This document shows positions 42,140 to 51,267 of a stretch of 64,000 nt of DNA, in pieces (positions within the stretch are counted from its first letter, which is position 1; the number at the start of each line of letters is the position of its first letter). This DNA is from Trebonia sp963774945 (GTDB lineage: Bacteria; Actinomycetota; Actinomycetes; Streptosporangiales; Streptosporangiaceae): the NCBI GenBank assembly GCA_963774945.1, contig CAVZHA010000017.1:1-64000 (forward strand). Direction: 5' to 3'. Under the pieces are notes generated by a model that worked only from the letters and a program-made list of their open reading frames with translations, was not told where the DNA came from and searched no databases. The translations under genes and the position numbers were made by a program.

Positions 42140-43562
42140 GTGGCCGGGGCCGACGGGTTCGACGCGGTTGTCGTCGGGTCGGGGCCCAACGGCCTGGTCG
42201 GCGCGGTCATCCTGGCTGCCGCGGGGCTGAAGGTGCTGCTGGTTGAGCAGTCGGACGAGGTCGGCGGCGGGCTGCGGAGCGGCCCGCTGACCGGCCTCGA
42301 CGGCTTCACCCACGACCTCTGTGCGACCGTGCTGCCGCTGGCCCGCGCGTCGGCGGCCTTCCGTGATCTCGACCTCGACCTCGACTGGGCCTACCCCCCG
42401 GTGCAGGCGGCGCATCCGCTCGACCGGCAGGACGCGGTGCTGATCCACCGGGACGTGTTGCTGACGGCCGACGGCCTGGGCGCGCGCCGGGACGCGATCG
42501 CCTGGCGGCAGAGCGTCGGCGCGACCGCAGGCGGCGGATTCGGCCTGGTGGACTCGCTGCTGTCGCCGCTGTCGCCGCCGCTCGCGCCGCTCCGGCTGGC
42601 CAGGTACGGCGCCCTCGGCCTGCTGCCGGCCAGCGCGCTGGCCCGGATCCTGTTCGGCGGCGAGCGGGCGCGGGCGGCCCTGGCCGGGATGGCCGCGCAC
42701 TCCATGATCGACCTGCGCAGGCCGATCACCGGCGGCTACGGGCTGCTGCTAGCCGCGCTCGCGCATCAGGTCGGCTGGCCGCTGGTCCGCGGCGGCTCGG
42801 CCCGGCTGGCGGCGGCCCTGGTCGCCCGGCTGGTCGAGCTGGGCGGGGTGGCAGAGACCGGGCACCGGGTCCGCGACCTGGCCGACGTGCCGAACGCCCG
42901 GGTCGTCCTGCTCGACCTCGGTCCCAGGCAGGCGGCCGACGTCTGCGGCGGCCGGCTGCCGCCCGGGTACGCGCGGCGGCTGCGCCGGTACCGGTACGGC
43001 CCGGGCGCGTTCAAGCTCGACTGGGCGCTCGACGGCCCGGTGCCGTGGCGCGACCCGGCGGTGGCGGGAGCGGCGACCGTCCACCTGGGCGGGACGCTCG
43101 ACGAGATCACGGCTGCGGAGTCGGCGGTCGCGGCCGGCCGCCACCCGGCGCGGCCGTACGTGCTCGCGGTCCAGCCCTGCGCCGCCGACCCGTCCCGCGC
43201 GCGCCGGCCGGCACGTGCTGTGGGCGTACTGCCACGTGCCCAACGGCTCGGCGGTGGACATGACGGCGGCGATCGAGGACCAGGTGGAGCGGTTCGCGCC
43301 CGGCTTCCGCGAGCGGATCATCGCCCGGGCCGCCCACGGCCCGGCGGACATGGAGCGGCGTAACCCGAACCTCGTCGGCGGCGACATCGCCGGCGGCTAC
43401 GGCGGCCTTTCGCAGCTGGTCCGACGCCCGAGCCTGTCGCCCCGGCCGTGGGCAACGCCACTGCCCGGGGTCTACCTGTGCTCGGCCAGCACGCCGCCCG
43501 GCGCGGGCGTGCACGGCATGGGCGGCTACCACGCCGCCCGGCTGGCGCTGGCCGACTACTGA
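42140..43562 (+). CDS. NAD(P)/FAD-dependent oxidoreductase, phytoene-desaturase-like (one frameshift)
   Basis: A flavoprotein of COG1233 type. The N-terminal dinucleotide fold is DAVVVGSGPNGLVGAVILAAAGLKVLLVEQSDEVGGGLRSGPLTGLDGFTHDLCATVLP. In the repaired frame the C-terminus is GRHVLWAYCHVPNGSAVDMTAAIEDQVERFAPGF, then NLVGGDIAGGYGGLSQLVRRPSLSP and GVYLCSASTPPGAGVHGMGGYHAARLAL. These are family hallmarks. The frame break is near 43205. GTG at 42140 follows GGAGAG. It shares the operon of the exporter, so it may modify the exported or toxic compound. True carotenoid desaturase activity is not indicated. Confidence 0.87.
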
Positions 43563-43587
43563 TTGAATCTCGCCGGGGACCGCGTCG

Positions 43588-44208
43588 TCACGCCGCGGCC
43601 GGCGCCGCGCCGGCCCGGGCCGAACGCCGGCTGGCGATGGTCTCCACCAGTGTGATCAGCACGCCCTTGACCGACGCGACGTCACGGGCGTCGCACAGCA
43701 CCAGCGGGTTGCCTGGGTCGAGGTCCAGCGCCTGCCGGATCTCCTGCGGGTCATAGCTGGGGGCGTCGTCGAAGCAGTTGACCGCGACGATGAACGGCAG
43801 CCGTAGCTTCTCGAAGTAGTTGACCGAGGGGAAGCAGTCTCCCAGCCGCCGCACATCCGCCAGGATCACCGCGCCGAGAGCGCCGTAGGCGAGCTCGTCC
43901 CACATGAACGAGAACCGCTCCTGCCCCGGCATGCCGAACAGGTACAGCACGATCCGGGCGCCGAGGGTGATCCGGCCGAAGTCCAGGGCGACGGTGGTCG
44001 TGGTCTTGCCGCCCACCCCGGTCAGGTCGTCAAGGCCGATGCCGGCGGTGGTGAGACGCTCCTCAGTCTGCAGCGGGCGGACCTCGCTGATCGCGCCGAC
44101 CAGCGTGGTCTTGCCCGCACCGAACCCGCCCGCGACGAGGATCTTGTGCGCGGTGAAGGCGGGAACGGCGGCAGCGCCGCCGTGAGTGTCAGAGTGCGCG
44201 GAGGCCAT
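43588..44208 (-). CDS. cvnD: Conservon small GTPase (CvnD-like)
   Basis: A 206-residue Ras-like GTPase of the conservon type (MglA-like signalling). The P-loop is GGFGAGKTTLV (residues 27-37), switch II is in LYLFGMPGQERFSFMWDEL, and the base specificity site is AVNCFDD. The TTT(T)VALDFGRI segment is typical of CvnD. It is the last gene of a cvnB-C-D unit and starts within the last codons of cvnC (20-bp overlap). It should respond to a roadblock protein/histidine-kinase partner; no CvnA is in this copy. Confidence 0.9.
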   Translation of the reverse strand: MASAHSDTHGGAAAVPAFTAHKILVAGGFGAGKTTLVGAISEVRPLQTEERLTTAGIGLDDLTGVGGKTTTTVALDFGRITLGARIVLYLFGMPGQERFSFMWDELAYGALGAVILADVRRLGDCFPSVNYFEKLRLPFIVAVNCFDDAPSYDPQEIRQALDLDPGNPLVLCDARDVASVKGVLITLVETIASRRSARAGAAPAAA

Positions 44209-44578
44209 TCAGTATCTCCTGGAGCACGTCGTTGCCGGTTCGCTGATCAGCCGATCGTTGCCCTACCACTGCGATCGCCTCCAGCTCGGTCAGGTCGGCG
44301 ACCAGCACGCGCACCACGCCAAGCGGCAGCGCCGTGTCGGCCGCGAGGTCGGCCAGGGTCACCTGCCGGCTGCACAGGCTCAGCAGCCGGTAATGCTCGG
44401 GGGCCAACCGGGCCGGGTCGTCGGTCGGCAGCGGCCGCCCGGTGGCGACGAGCAGCGTGAGGAGCGTGAGCGCGTCACCGTCCCCGGGCTCGGTCCGGCC
44501 GCCGGTCACCGCGTAGGGCCGGACCACCGGGCCCGATTCCCGCTGCGGCCAGGCCTCGTCTGCGGGTTTCTCGGTCAC
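44189..44578 (-). CDS. cvnC: DUF742 protein (CvnC-like)
   Basis: A 129-residue protein. It has PVVRPYAVTGGRTEP, the DUF742 hallmark, then a winged-helix-like domain (LAPEHYRLLSLCSRQVTLADLAADTALPLGVVRVLVADLTELEAIAVV) and the C-terminus VLQEILNGLRAL. It lies between cvnB and cvnD with short overlaps (4 bp and 20 bp). In the second conservon, 48945-49331, a close paralogue occupies the same place. Confidence 0.9.
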   Translation of the reverse strand: MTEKPADEAWPQRESGPVVRPYAVTGGRTEPGDGDALTLLTLLVATGRPLPTDDPARLAPEHYRLLSLCSRQVTLADLAADTALPLGVVRVLVADLTELEAIAVVGQRSADQRTGNDVLQEILNGLRAL

Positions 44579-45006
44579 TGGGCCGGGAACTCGGTCGACC
44601 GGACCCGGGGCAGGGCCGCGAGGTGCGGCCTGGCCCGCTTGGCCAGCATCGCCATCTCGTAGGCGACGGTGCCTGCGTCGGCCTCAGGCGGGCACAGCGC
44701 GGCCAGGCAGCTGCCCTGGCCGGCCGCGATGAGGAAGAAGATCCCGTGCTCGAGCTCGATGATCGTCTGCCGCACGCCGCCCGCCGAGAAACGGTCGCCG
44801 GTGCCGGCCGCGAGGCTCTGGACCGCCGCCGCGACCGCCGACAGGTGCTCGGCGTCCTCGCGCGACAGGTCCCTCGAGGCAGCGATGAGCAATCCGTCAC
44901 GGGAAAGGATCACCGCCCGGCGAAAGTCGGCCAGCCGGTCCGCGAGATCATCGAGGAGCCAGGCAAGATCTCGCGAAGGAGTTCCGCCGTCAGGCAACAC
45001 AGCCAT
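44575..45006 (-). CDS. cvnB: Roadblock/LC7 protein (CvnB-like)
   Basis: A 143-residue roadblock/LC7-fold protein: DLAWLLDDLADRLADFRRAVILSRDGLLIAASRDLSREDAEHLSAVAAAVQSLAAGTGDRF and IIELEHGIFFLIAAGQGSCLAALC. In conservons it bridges the sensor kinase and the GTPase. It is the first gene of this leftward unit, with the conserved 16-bp element 45160-45175 about 155 bp upstream. Very similar to the paralogue at 49328-49762. Confidence 0.9.
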   Translation of the reverse strand: MAVLPDGGTPSRDLAWLLDDLADRLADFRRAVILSRDGLLIAASRDLSREDAEHLSAVAAAVQSLAAGTGDRFSAGGVRQTIIELEHGIFFLIAAGQGSCLAALCPPEADAGTVAYEMAMLAKRARPHLAALPRVRSTEFPAQ

Positions 45007-45297
45007 AACCCTTCCTCGCCACCGGATGGGCTGTCCGGATGGCTTAGCATGCGTGGGTGCGCCTGGCCTGGTGGGCTAGGAACGCCCATATATTAACTCC
45101 TGCGAATTTGTGTCGCGGGTGGAACTCGAAGCGTCAAAGTGTCGTCTCAACGCCATCGGGTCTGAGCGTACAGAACTGCTGTGGTGTTATGTCGGCCTAT
45201 AGCCAAATGCCCGAAATGGCCGTTACAATCGCACCGGCTCAGGGCCAGGCGGTCCGGCCTAACGTCCGCGTGCACGCGAACCTCATGAGGGAGAATC
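45007..45297. promoter_or_regulatory. Divergent region of first conservon and permease, with shared element
   Basis: Contains GTCTGAGCGTACAGAA at 45160-45175, the same 16 bp as upstream of the second conservon (51338-51353). It is preceded by a CCAT at a similar distance, with GCTGTGGTG nearby (45179-45187). No gene is found in these 291 bp. The region must hold the promoters of cvnB and the divergent permease. Confidence 0.6.
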
Positions 45298-46734
45298 ATG
45301 CCGGAGCCGTCCGCGACCGCGCTTCCGGGAACGACCTCGACGACCGCCGGCGGGCTCGAGCCCGACGCGATCGGCGTAGCGCAGGACACCGTCATCGGCA
45401 TGGCCTCGTCCGCCCCGGCGGCGGTGGTCGCGATCTCGCTGGCGGCGCTCGCGGCGGCGTCGGCCTACGGCGGCGGGCCGGTCCTGCTGATCAGCGCGGT
45501 TCCGATGCTGATCATCGCCAACGCGTACCGGCGACTGAACAGGTGGAACGCGAACGCGGGGGCGTCGTTCGAATGGGTCGGCCGGGCGATCAACCCGTAC
45601 CTCGGTTTCCTGACCGGCTGGCTGATGATCGTCGGGTTCGTGGTCGGAACGCTGAGCGGGGTGGTGATCCTCGGACCCTCGGTGCTCGCCGTCTTCACCA
45701 ACTCGGCCGCCAGCACCTGGCCCAACGTCCTCATCGCGACCGCGGTCGGGGTGGTGATGACCGCGATCGCGGTCGTCGGCATCCGGATCACTGCCCGGGT
45801 CCAGGTGGGCATGGCGGTGGTCGAGTACGCGATCCTGGTCGGGATGTCGATCTGGGGTCTGTTCTACGTGCTCGGGCACCACCCCGGCACCTATCACCTC
45901 AACAGCGGCTGGTTCAGCCTGAGCGGGGTCGGCGGGCAGGGCAGCATCGTCGCCGGGTTCCTGATCGCGGTGTTCGCCTACAGCGGCTGGGACGGCAGCA
46001 TCTACGTCAACGAAGAGGTCAGGCACCGGCACGTCAACCCGGGCCGGGCGGCGGTCATCGCGGTCGCGCTGCTCGCCGTCATCTACACGGTGGCCCAGGT
46101 CGGCCTGCAGGGAGTCATCTCGCCGAAGGACCTCCAGGCGAGCGCGGCGCCGCTGGTCTCGGTGGCGCAGGCCCTCGGCGGCGGCGACTGGGCCAAGGTG
46201 ATGGCGCTGGCCATCGCGCTCTCGGCCATCGCCACCACCGGCGCGGGCATCGTGGTGGGCGCTCGGATCATCTACGGGATGGCCAGCTACCGGGCGCTGC
46301 CCGGGTTCCTGGCGAACGTGAACCGACGGTTCGCCACCCCCGCCTCGGCCAGCATCGTCTTCGGGGTGGCGGTCGTCGCGCTCGGCTGGGTCTACCTGCT
46401 CGCCACCTCGGTCCAGAATGCCTTCAACGACGTGGTCGACATCACCGGCCTGGTGTTCGCGATGTTCTACGTCCTGACCGCGCTCGCAGCCGTCGTCTAC
46501 TACCGGCGCCGCGTCTTCTCCGGCGTCTGGGACGCGGTGATCCTCGGCATCCTGCCGATCGCCTCGGCCGGGTTCCTGGTCTGGATGGTGGTGAAGTACA
46601 TGACCACGGCCCCCGCGGCGCAGAACTGGTCGGTGGCCGGCATCCTCATCTCCGGCGTGCTCATGATGCTCGTCGCCAGGTTCTGGCTCCGGTCGCCGTT
46701 CTTCCAGGTCCAGCGGGAAAGCGACCCTGGCTGA
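45298..46734 (+). CDS. APC-superfamily permease
   Basis: A 478-residue amino acid or amine permease with about 12 helices. It starts DAIGVAQDTVIGMASSAPAAVVAISLAALAAASAYGGGPVLLISAVPM, followed by YSGWDGSIYVNEEVRHRHVNPGRAAVIAVALLAVIYTV and YGMASYRALPGFLANVNRRFATP. It is paralogous to the permease at 34385 but lies alone between the two conservons. ATG at 45298 follows GAGGGAG. The substrate is unknown. Confidence 0.86.
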   Translation: MPEPSATALPGTTSTTAGGLEPDAIGVAQDTVIGMASSAPAAVVAISLAALAAASAYGGGPVLLISAVPMLIIANAYRRLNRWNANAGASFEWVGRAINPYLGFLTGWLMIVGFVVGTLSGVVILGPSVLAVFTNSAASTWPNVLIATAVGVVMTAIAVVGIRITARVQVGMAVVEYAILVGMSIWGLFYVLGHHPGTYHLNSGWFSLSGVGGQGSIVAGFLIAVFAYSGWDGSIYVNEEVRHRHVNPGRAAVIAVALLAVIYTVAQVGLQGVISPKDLQASAAPLVSVAQALGGGDWAKVMALAIALSAIATTGAGIVVGARIIYGMASYRALPGFLANVNRRFATPASASIVFGVAVVALGWVYLLATSVQNAFNDVVDITGLVFAMFYVLTALAAVVYYRRRVFSGVWDAVILGILPIASAGFLVWMVVKYMTTAPAAQNWSVAGILISGVLMMLVARFWLRSPFFQVQRESDPG

Positions 46735-46774
46735 TCGGCTCGGCGGTCACCCGGGCGTGACCGCCCGGGCGGTC

Positions 46775-48964
46775 CTACGACCGGCCGACGTTCTGCCAGC
46801 TGGTCTGGGCCGCGATCCGGAGCGGATCGGACGGCGTCAGGGTGGCGTTGCAGCGCTCGACCGTGTCCTCGAGCACCTTGACCGCGTCGCCATTGCGGCC
46901 GACGCTCAGGTAGGCGTTCGCCAGGTTCAGGCTGGCGGCCAGGGTGTCCGGGTGGTCGACCCCGAGCAGGCGCGTGTAGCCAGTCCGGGTCTGCTCGCCC
47001 AGCCGCACCGCGGCGGCCATCTTGCCGCCGGCATGGCAGGCCGCGCCGAGCGCGCCGCGCGCGGCCACCGTGAGCAGGTGGTCGGGGCCGAGGTCGCGCT
47101 CCCGGTCCGACACCACCTTCTCGTACTGCGAGATCGCGGCCTTGGGCCGGCCGTCGGCCAGGTAGGCCTCGGCCAGCTGCTGTCTGGTGGCGGTGACGTC
47201 CGGGTGCCGCTGGCCCTGGATCCGCTCGCGCTCGGCCAGCGTGCGGCGGTACACCATGATCGCCTCGAAGATCGAGCCCGCCGACCGGTAGGCGGCGCCG
47301 AGGTCCTCGTGCGCGGTGAGCGCGTCGAGGCTGTTGACCCCCTGCGACCGCTCGCGCCCGCTGACCACCTCGGTCAGCACCACGACGGCCTCGTTGAACC
47401 GGCCCGCGCTGACCAGGGCGAGGCCGAGGTTGCGAGCGGCCTCGATCGTTCCGGGGTGATCGGGACCGCGCCTGCGCGCCCGCTCCGACCACACCCACTG
47501 CAGCAGCGAGACGGCGACCGGCGCCTGCCCGGCCGCCAGGTAGGCCTGCGCGAGCCGCTCGTTGATCTGGAAGAACACCGGGTGCTCGAGCCCCAGCATC
47601 CGCTCGCCGGTCGCGGCCAGCTCCTGCCAGTAGGCGACCGCGGGTCCGGTCAGCCGGGCGGCGTCGAGGCTCTGCCCGGCCCGCAGCAGCAGCGCGTGAC
47701 AGCCTCCCTGCCAGAGTAGATCCCCGGCCGCGTGGCGCAGGGTCTCGGCGCACGAGCGCAGGCTGCGGGCCAGCCACTCCGGCTGGTCGTCGGCCGGCCA
47801 CGCCTGGAGCAGGGCGTCGGCCGCCGCCATGGCCGCGCCCTTGAGCATCCCGTCCGGCATCGCCGCGCGCACGGCCGCCTGCACCAGCCAGCTCATCTGC
47901 ATCATGGCCGGGGCCGAGGCCGGCCCGTCGGCCGGGGCGGGCGGGCCCGGCTCGGGGCTGGCGAACAGCAGGCCCGCCTGCTCAAGTGAGGTGATGGCGT
48001 TGGCGAGGGTCGCCGCCGAGCCGCCGACCGCGGCGGTCGCGTATTCGCGGGCCGCGTTGGCGGTCAGGACCGCGGTGGGGATCGCGTTGCCGTCGAGCAG
48101 CGCCGTGAGCACCAGCAGCGACTGGGCGGTGCCCGGTGACAGCAGGTCGGCGTGGTCGACCGACAGCGACCAGGTGATCGCGCCGGCCGCGGCCGAGCCG
48201 CCGGCCGCGCCGCCACCGCCCGCCTGGTCGCGCCGGTAGGCGAAGTGCTCGCGGTAGTCGTGGCAGGTCAGTTCCGAGCTGGCGATCACCGCGCTCGCCT
48301 GGGCCAGCGCCAGCGGCTCGCCGTCCAGGTCACCGACCAGGTCGATGGCGCCCTGACGCTGATCCAGGTCCGTGGTCAGCCGGCCGACCAGGTAGGTGAG
48401 CGATTCCCGGCGGCTGAACGGGCCGACCGGGACGACGTGCGCGCCCCGCCCGAACAGGGAACCGGGCTCGGCGGTGGTGACCAGAACCCGGCCGGTCGGC
48501 CCGGCCGGCCACGGGAACCCGTCGTCGAGGGCGACCGCCGCAGTGAGGTCGTCAAGCACCACCAGCCACGGCCGGTCGGTGTCGCGCAGCCAGCCGAGGA
48601 AGCGGGCCGTCACCGTGTCGGCGTTGCCGGTGAACTGGCTGCCGACCGCCGCCGCGGCCGCCGCGTAGCCGGACAGCACCGACGCGCGGGTAGTGGCGGT
48701 CAGCCAGATGACCAGGTCGACCGCGCCCGACCGCCACAGCGACTGGGCCGTGTACACCGCCAGTTGGGTCTTGCCGCATGACTCCCGCCAGTCGCGGCCG
48801 CCGCCGCCGGGGATGCCGGACACCAGCGCGACCGCGGCGCCGGGAACAAGCGAGCCGTCAAGCACCGCGCCCGTTTCCGGCCGGTCGATGAAACCATGAG
48901 CGAGTCCGGGCGCTGAACCCGTCCAGACGGGCGCCCCGGCGTTGTCAGAGTGCGCGGAGGCCAT
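46775..48964 (-). CDS. NB-ARC - TPR protein in the CvnD position
   Basis: A 729-residue protein that takes the place of the CvnD GTPase in the second conservon. The first about 140 residues form a P-loop domain of STAND/NB-ARC style: the Walker A region VALVSGIPGGGG...CGKTQLAVYTAQSLW (residues 45-78, with an unusual RDWRES insertion inside the P-loop), and Walker B in PWLVVLDDL. EPLALAQASAVIASSELTCHDY is the GLPLA-like segment. The C-terminal half is a TPR array (LGLEHPVFFQINERLAQAYLAAGQ, HPGTIEAARNLGLALVSAGRFNEAVVVL, HPDTLAASLNLANAYLSVGR). It starts ATGGCCTCCGCGCACTC, overlapping cvnC by 20 bp exactly as in the first conservon. It may form an oligomeric signalling hub. Confidence 0.82.
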   Translation of the reverse strand: MASAHSDNAGAPVWTGSAPGLAHGFIDRPETGAVLDGSLVPGAAVALVSGIPGGGGRDWRESCGKTQLAVYTAQSLWRSGAVDLVIWLTATTRASVLSGYAAAAAAVGSQFTGNADTVTARFLGWLRDTDRPWLVVLDDLTAAVALDDGFPWPAGPTGRVLVTTAEPGSLFGRGAHVVPVGPFSRRESLTYLVGRLTTDLDQRQGAIDLVGDLDGEPLALAQASAVIASSELTCHDYREHFAYRRDQAGGGGAAGGSAAAGAITWSLSVDHADLLSPGTAQSLLVLTALLDGNAIPTAVLTANAAREYATAAVGGSAATLANAITSLEQAGLLFASPEPGPPAPADGPASAPAMMQMSWLVQAAVRAAMPDGMLKGAAMAAADALLQAWPADDQPEWLARSLRSCAETLRHAAGDLLWQGGCHALLLRAGQSLDAARLTGPAVAYWQELAATGERMLGLEHPVFFQINERLAQAYLAAGQAPVAVSLLQWVWSERARRRGPDHPGTIEAARNLGLALVSAGRFNEAVVVLTEVVSGRERSQGVNSLDALTAHEDLGAAYRSAGSIFEAIMVYRRTLAERERIQGQRHPDVTATRQQLAEAYLADGRPKAAISQYEKVVSDRERDLGPDHLLTVAARGALGAACHAGGKMAAAVRLGEQTRTGYTRLLGVDHPDTLAASLNLANAYLSVGRNGDAVKVLEDTVERCNATLTPSDPLRIAAQTSWQNVGRS

Positions 48965-49331
48965 CGAGTATCTCCTGGAGCACGTTCTTCTCGGATCGTT
49001 GGTCGGTCGGTCGCTGCCGCACCACGGTGACAGCTCCCTGCAGGGTCAGGTCGGCGATCAGCACGCGCACCACGCCAACCGGCAGCGCGGTGTCGGCCGC
49101 GAGGTCGGCCACCGTGATCTGCTGCTCGCACAGGGCGAGGAGCCGTCGGTGCTCGGGTGACGAGCGCTCGGCCTCGGGCCCCGCTGGCAGCCCGGTGGCG
49201 ACCACGACGGCGATGAGGTCGAGAACCTCGCCGTCGGCGGGCTCGGTCCGGCCGCCGGTCACTGCGTACGGTCGCACCACGGGGCCGGAGCTGCGCCCCC
49301 GCCATCTGTCGCCAGCGGGCACTGTGATCAC
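48945..49331 (-). CDS. cvnC: DUF742 protein (CvnC-like, second copy)
   Basis: A 128-residue DUF742 protein: PVVRPYAVTGGRTEPADGEVLDLIAVVVATG, then EHRRLLALCEQQITVADLAADTALPVGVVRVLIADLTLQGAVTVV and the C-terminus VLQEILDGLRAL. A clear paralogue of the 44189-44578 gene. Its last codons overlap the ATG of the NB-ARC-TPR gene, and its start overlaps cvnB by 4 bp. Confidence 0.9.
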   Translation of the reverse strand: MITVPAGDRWRGRSSGPVVRPYAVTGGRTEPADGEVLDLIAVVVATGLPAGPEAERSSPEHRRLLALCEQQITVADLAADTALPVGVVRVLIADLTLQGAVTVVRQRPTDQRSEKNVLQEILDGLRAL

Positions 49332-49762
49332 TCAGCCTGGACGATTGTGGCCGGGAATCTCGGCAATGCGGCTAGATGCGGGCGGGCCCGTTTCACGAGC
49401 ATGGCCATCTCGTAAGCGACGGCGCCGGCGTCGGCGTCGGCCGGGCAGAGCGCCGCCAGGCAGCTGCCCTCGCCCGCCGCGATGACGAACAGGATCCCGT
49501 GCTCGAGCTCGATGATCGTCTGCCGTACGCGCCCGGCCGCGAAGCGGTCGCCGGTGCCCGCCGCGAGGCTCTGCACGGCCGCCGCGACCGCCGACAGATG
49601 ATCAGCGTCGTCGCGGGTCAGATCGCTCGAGTTGGCGATGAGCAGGCCGTCGCGGGAAAGAATCACGGCCCGGCGGAAATCCCGTACCCGGTCGGCCAGA
49701 TCGTCGAGCAGCCAGGCGAGGTCTCGCCCGGGGCCGCTCCCATCGGCCATCCCAGCCATCAT
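49328..49762 (-). CDS. cvnB: Roadblock/LC7 protein (CvnB-like, second copy)
   Basis: A 144-residue roadblock/LC7 protein nearly identical in pattern to the first copy: RDLAWLLDDLADRVRDFRRAVILSRDGLLIANSSDL, LSAVAAAVQSLAAGTGDRFAAGRVRQTIIELEHGILFVIAAGEGSCLAALC. The start overlaps the stop of the sensor kinase gene by 4 bp. It should link the kinase to the NB-ARC-TPR protein. Confidence 0.9.
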   Translation of the reverse strand: MMAGMADGSGPGRDLAWLLDDLADRVRDFRRAVILSRDGLLIANSSDLTRDDADHLSAVAAAVQSLAAGTGDRFAAGRVRQTIIELEHGILFVIAAGEGSCLAALCPADADAGAVAYEMAMLVKRARPHLAALPRFPATIVQAE

Positions 49763-51267
49763 GCCTCCTCGTTATCGGCAGCGTCGTCAAAGCCGGCGTC
49801 GTCGAAGCGAGCATCGGTCCGGCCGTCGTCGGTCCGGCCGTCGTCGGTCCGGCGGACCCGGGCGGTCAGCGGCGGGGCGGGCGGCTGCGTATCCCGGCTC
49901 CGATGCCAGCTGCTCTGCAGAGAGGCTGCCAGGCTGCGCGCGTCGTCCGGGGTGGGGGCCTCGACCGGGACGTGCCTGGGGATGCCCGTCCGGGCGTCAC
50001 CGCCAGGTCGGCGTCGTCGCCGGCCGGCTGGCTGTCGGGCCGTACCCGCTGCGGCAGGCCGTGCAGCGCGCCGGGGGCTGGCCTGGCCGCCAGCGCCTCG
50101 GCCGGGCCGCGCGCCGTCGGCCGCGCCTGGTTCCGGCTGGACCGGGTCGGTCAGCGAGAGCACCTGCGGTGCGCGCAGGTTGAGCCGGGCGGAGTCGCCC
50201 CGCTGGGGTTCGCCGTACCCGCCCTGGATGGCCGGGTCGGAGACCACGATGGCGTCCGGCAGCACCACGATCGCCTTGGTGCCGAGGTAGGGCGACGGGC
50301 CCAGCGCGACGTGGACGCCGTGCCTGGCGGCCAGCCGCCCGGCGACGAACAGGCCGAGCCGGTCGGCGTCGGCCAGGCCGACGTCCAGCGGCTCGGCCAG
50401 CTGGGCGTTGAGCTCACGCAGCTGTTCAGCGGGAATCCCGAGGCCCCGGTCGGTTACCTCGACCGCGAAGCCGTTGGCGACCCGCTCCGCCCGAATCTCG
50501 ACCCGGGTGCTCGACGGGGAGAACAGGGTGGCGTTCTCGATCAGCTCGGCCAGCAGGTGGATCATGTCGGTGACGGCGACGGCGGCCACCGCCTCCTCGG
50601 CGTCGGAGATGACGGTGACCCGGGTGTAGTCCTCGACCTCGGCCGCGGCCGCGCGCATGACGTCGATGATCGGCACCGGGCCGCTCCACGAGCGCCCGGG
50701 GGCGGCGCCGGACAAGACTGTGAGGCTCTCCGCGTGCCGTCGCATCCGGGTGGTGAGGTGGTCGAGGGTGAACAGCTCGGCCAGCGCGGCCGGGCTCGAC
50801 GCCTGCTGCTCCAGGGTGTCGATGATGCGCAGCTGCCGGTGCAGCAGCGACTGGTTCCTCCTGCCCAGGCTGGCCAGGATCTGCCGGAAGCCGTTGCGCA
50901 GCGCCGCCTCCGCCGCCTCGGCCATCGCGGCCTGCTCGTAGGCGCCGCGTTGGGCGGCCGCGACCCGTCCCTCCGCCGCGCGCTCGACCCGCCGCGCGAA
51001 CCTGTTCATGAGCAGGGCCGCGACCAGGACGACGATCAGCCCGGTCCCCGCCAGCACGGTCGAGCCGACCAGCGCGCGGTGGCCCTGCAGGGACGACCCG
51101 AGCCAGTGCAGCCGGTCCGGCGCGCCGCTCAGCAGCACCGCCGCCAGCGCCCCCCACAGCACCAGCAGGCAGCTGACCGGAGTTATGAGGTCGGCGATGA
51201 AATGGACGTCGGTCGAATGGCTCGCCGCGCGCTTGGCTGACTGGCGTGGAGAGGTGCCGACGGCCAT
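49759..51267 (-). CDS. cvnA: Sensor histidine kinase-like protein (CvnA-like)
   Basis: A 502-residue protein with two N-terminal membrane segments (VSCLLVLWGALAAVLLSGAP and STVLAGTGLIVVLVAALLMNRFA). Then a helical region with SLGRRNQSLLHRQLRIIDTLEQQ, and the HATPase domain with the N-box MIHLLAELIENATLFSPSSTRVEI and DRGLGIPAEQLRELNAQLAEP (G1-type) segments. The C-terminal about 130 residues are a Pro/Arg/Asp-rich disordered tail (RTDDGRTDDGRTDARFDDAGFDDAADNEEA). Conservon kinases often lack a classical H-box; none was clearly seen. It is the first gene of the unit, with GTCTGAGCGTACAGAA about 70 bp upstream. Confidence 0.88.
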   Translation of the reverse strand: MAVGTSPRQSAKRAASHSTDVHFIADLITPVSCLLVLWGALAAVLLSGAPDRLHWLGSSLQGHRALVGSTVLAGTGLIVVLVAALLMNRFARRVERAAEGRVAAAQRGAYEQAAMAEAAEAALRNGFRQILASLGRRNQSLLHRQLRIIDTLEQQASSPAALAELFTLDHLTTRMRRHAESLTVLSGAAPGRSWSGPVPIIDVMRAAAAEVEDYTRVTVISDAEEAVAAVAVTDMIHLLAELIENATLFSPSSTRVEIRAERVANGFAVEVTDRGLGIPAEQLRELNAQLAEPLDVGLADADRLGLFVAGRLAARHGVHVALGPSPYLGTKAIVVLPDAIVVSDPAIQGGYGEPQRGDSARLNLRAPQVLSLTDPVQPEPGAADGARPGRGAGGQASPRRAARPAAAGTARQPAGRRRRRPGGDARTGIPRHVPVEAPTPDDARSLAASLQSSWHRSRDTQPPAPPLTARVRRTDDGRTDDGRTDARFDDAGFDDAADNEEA

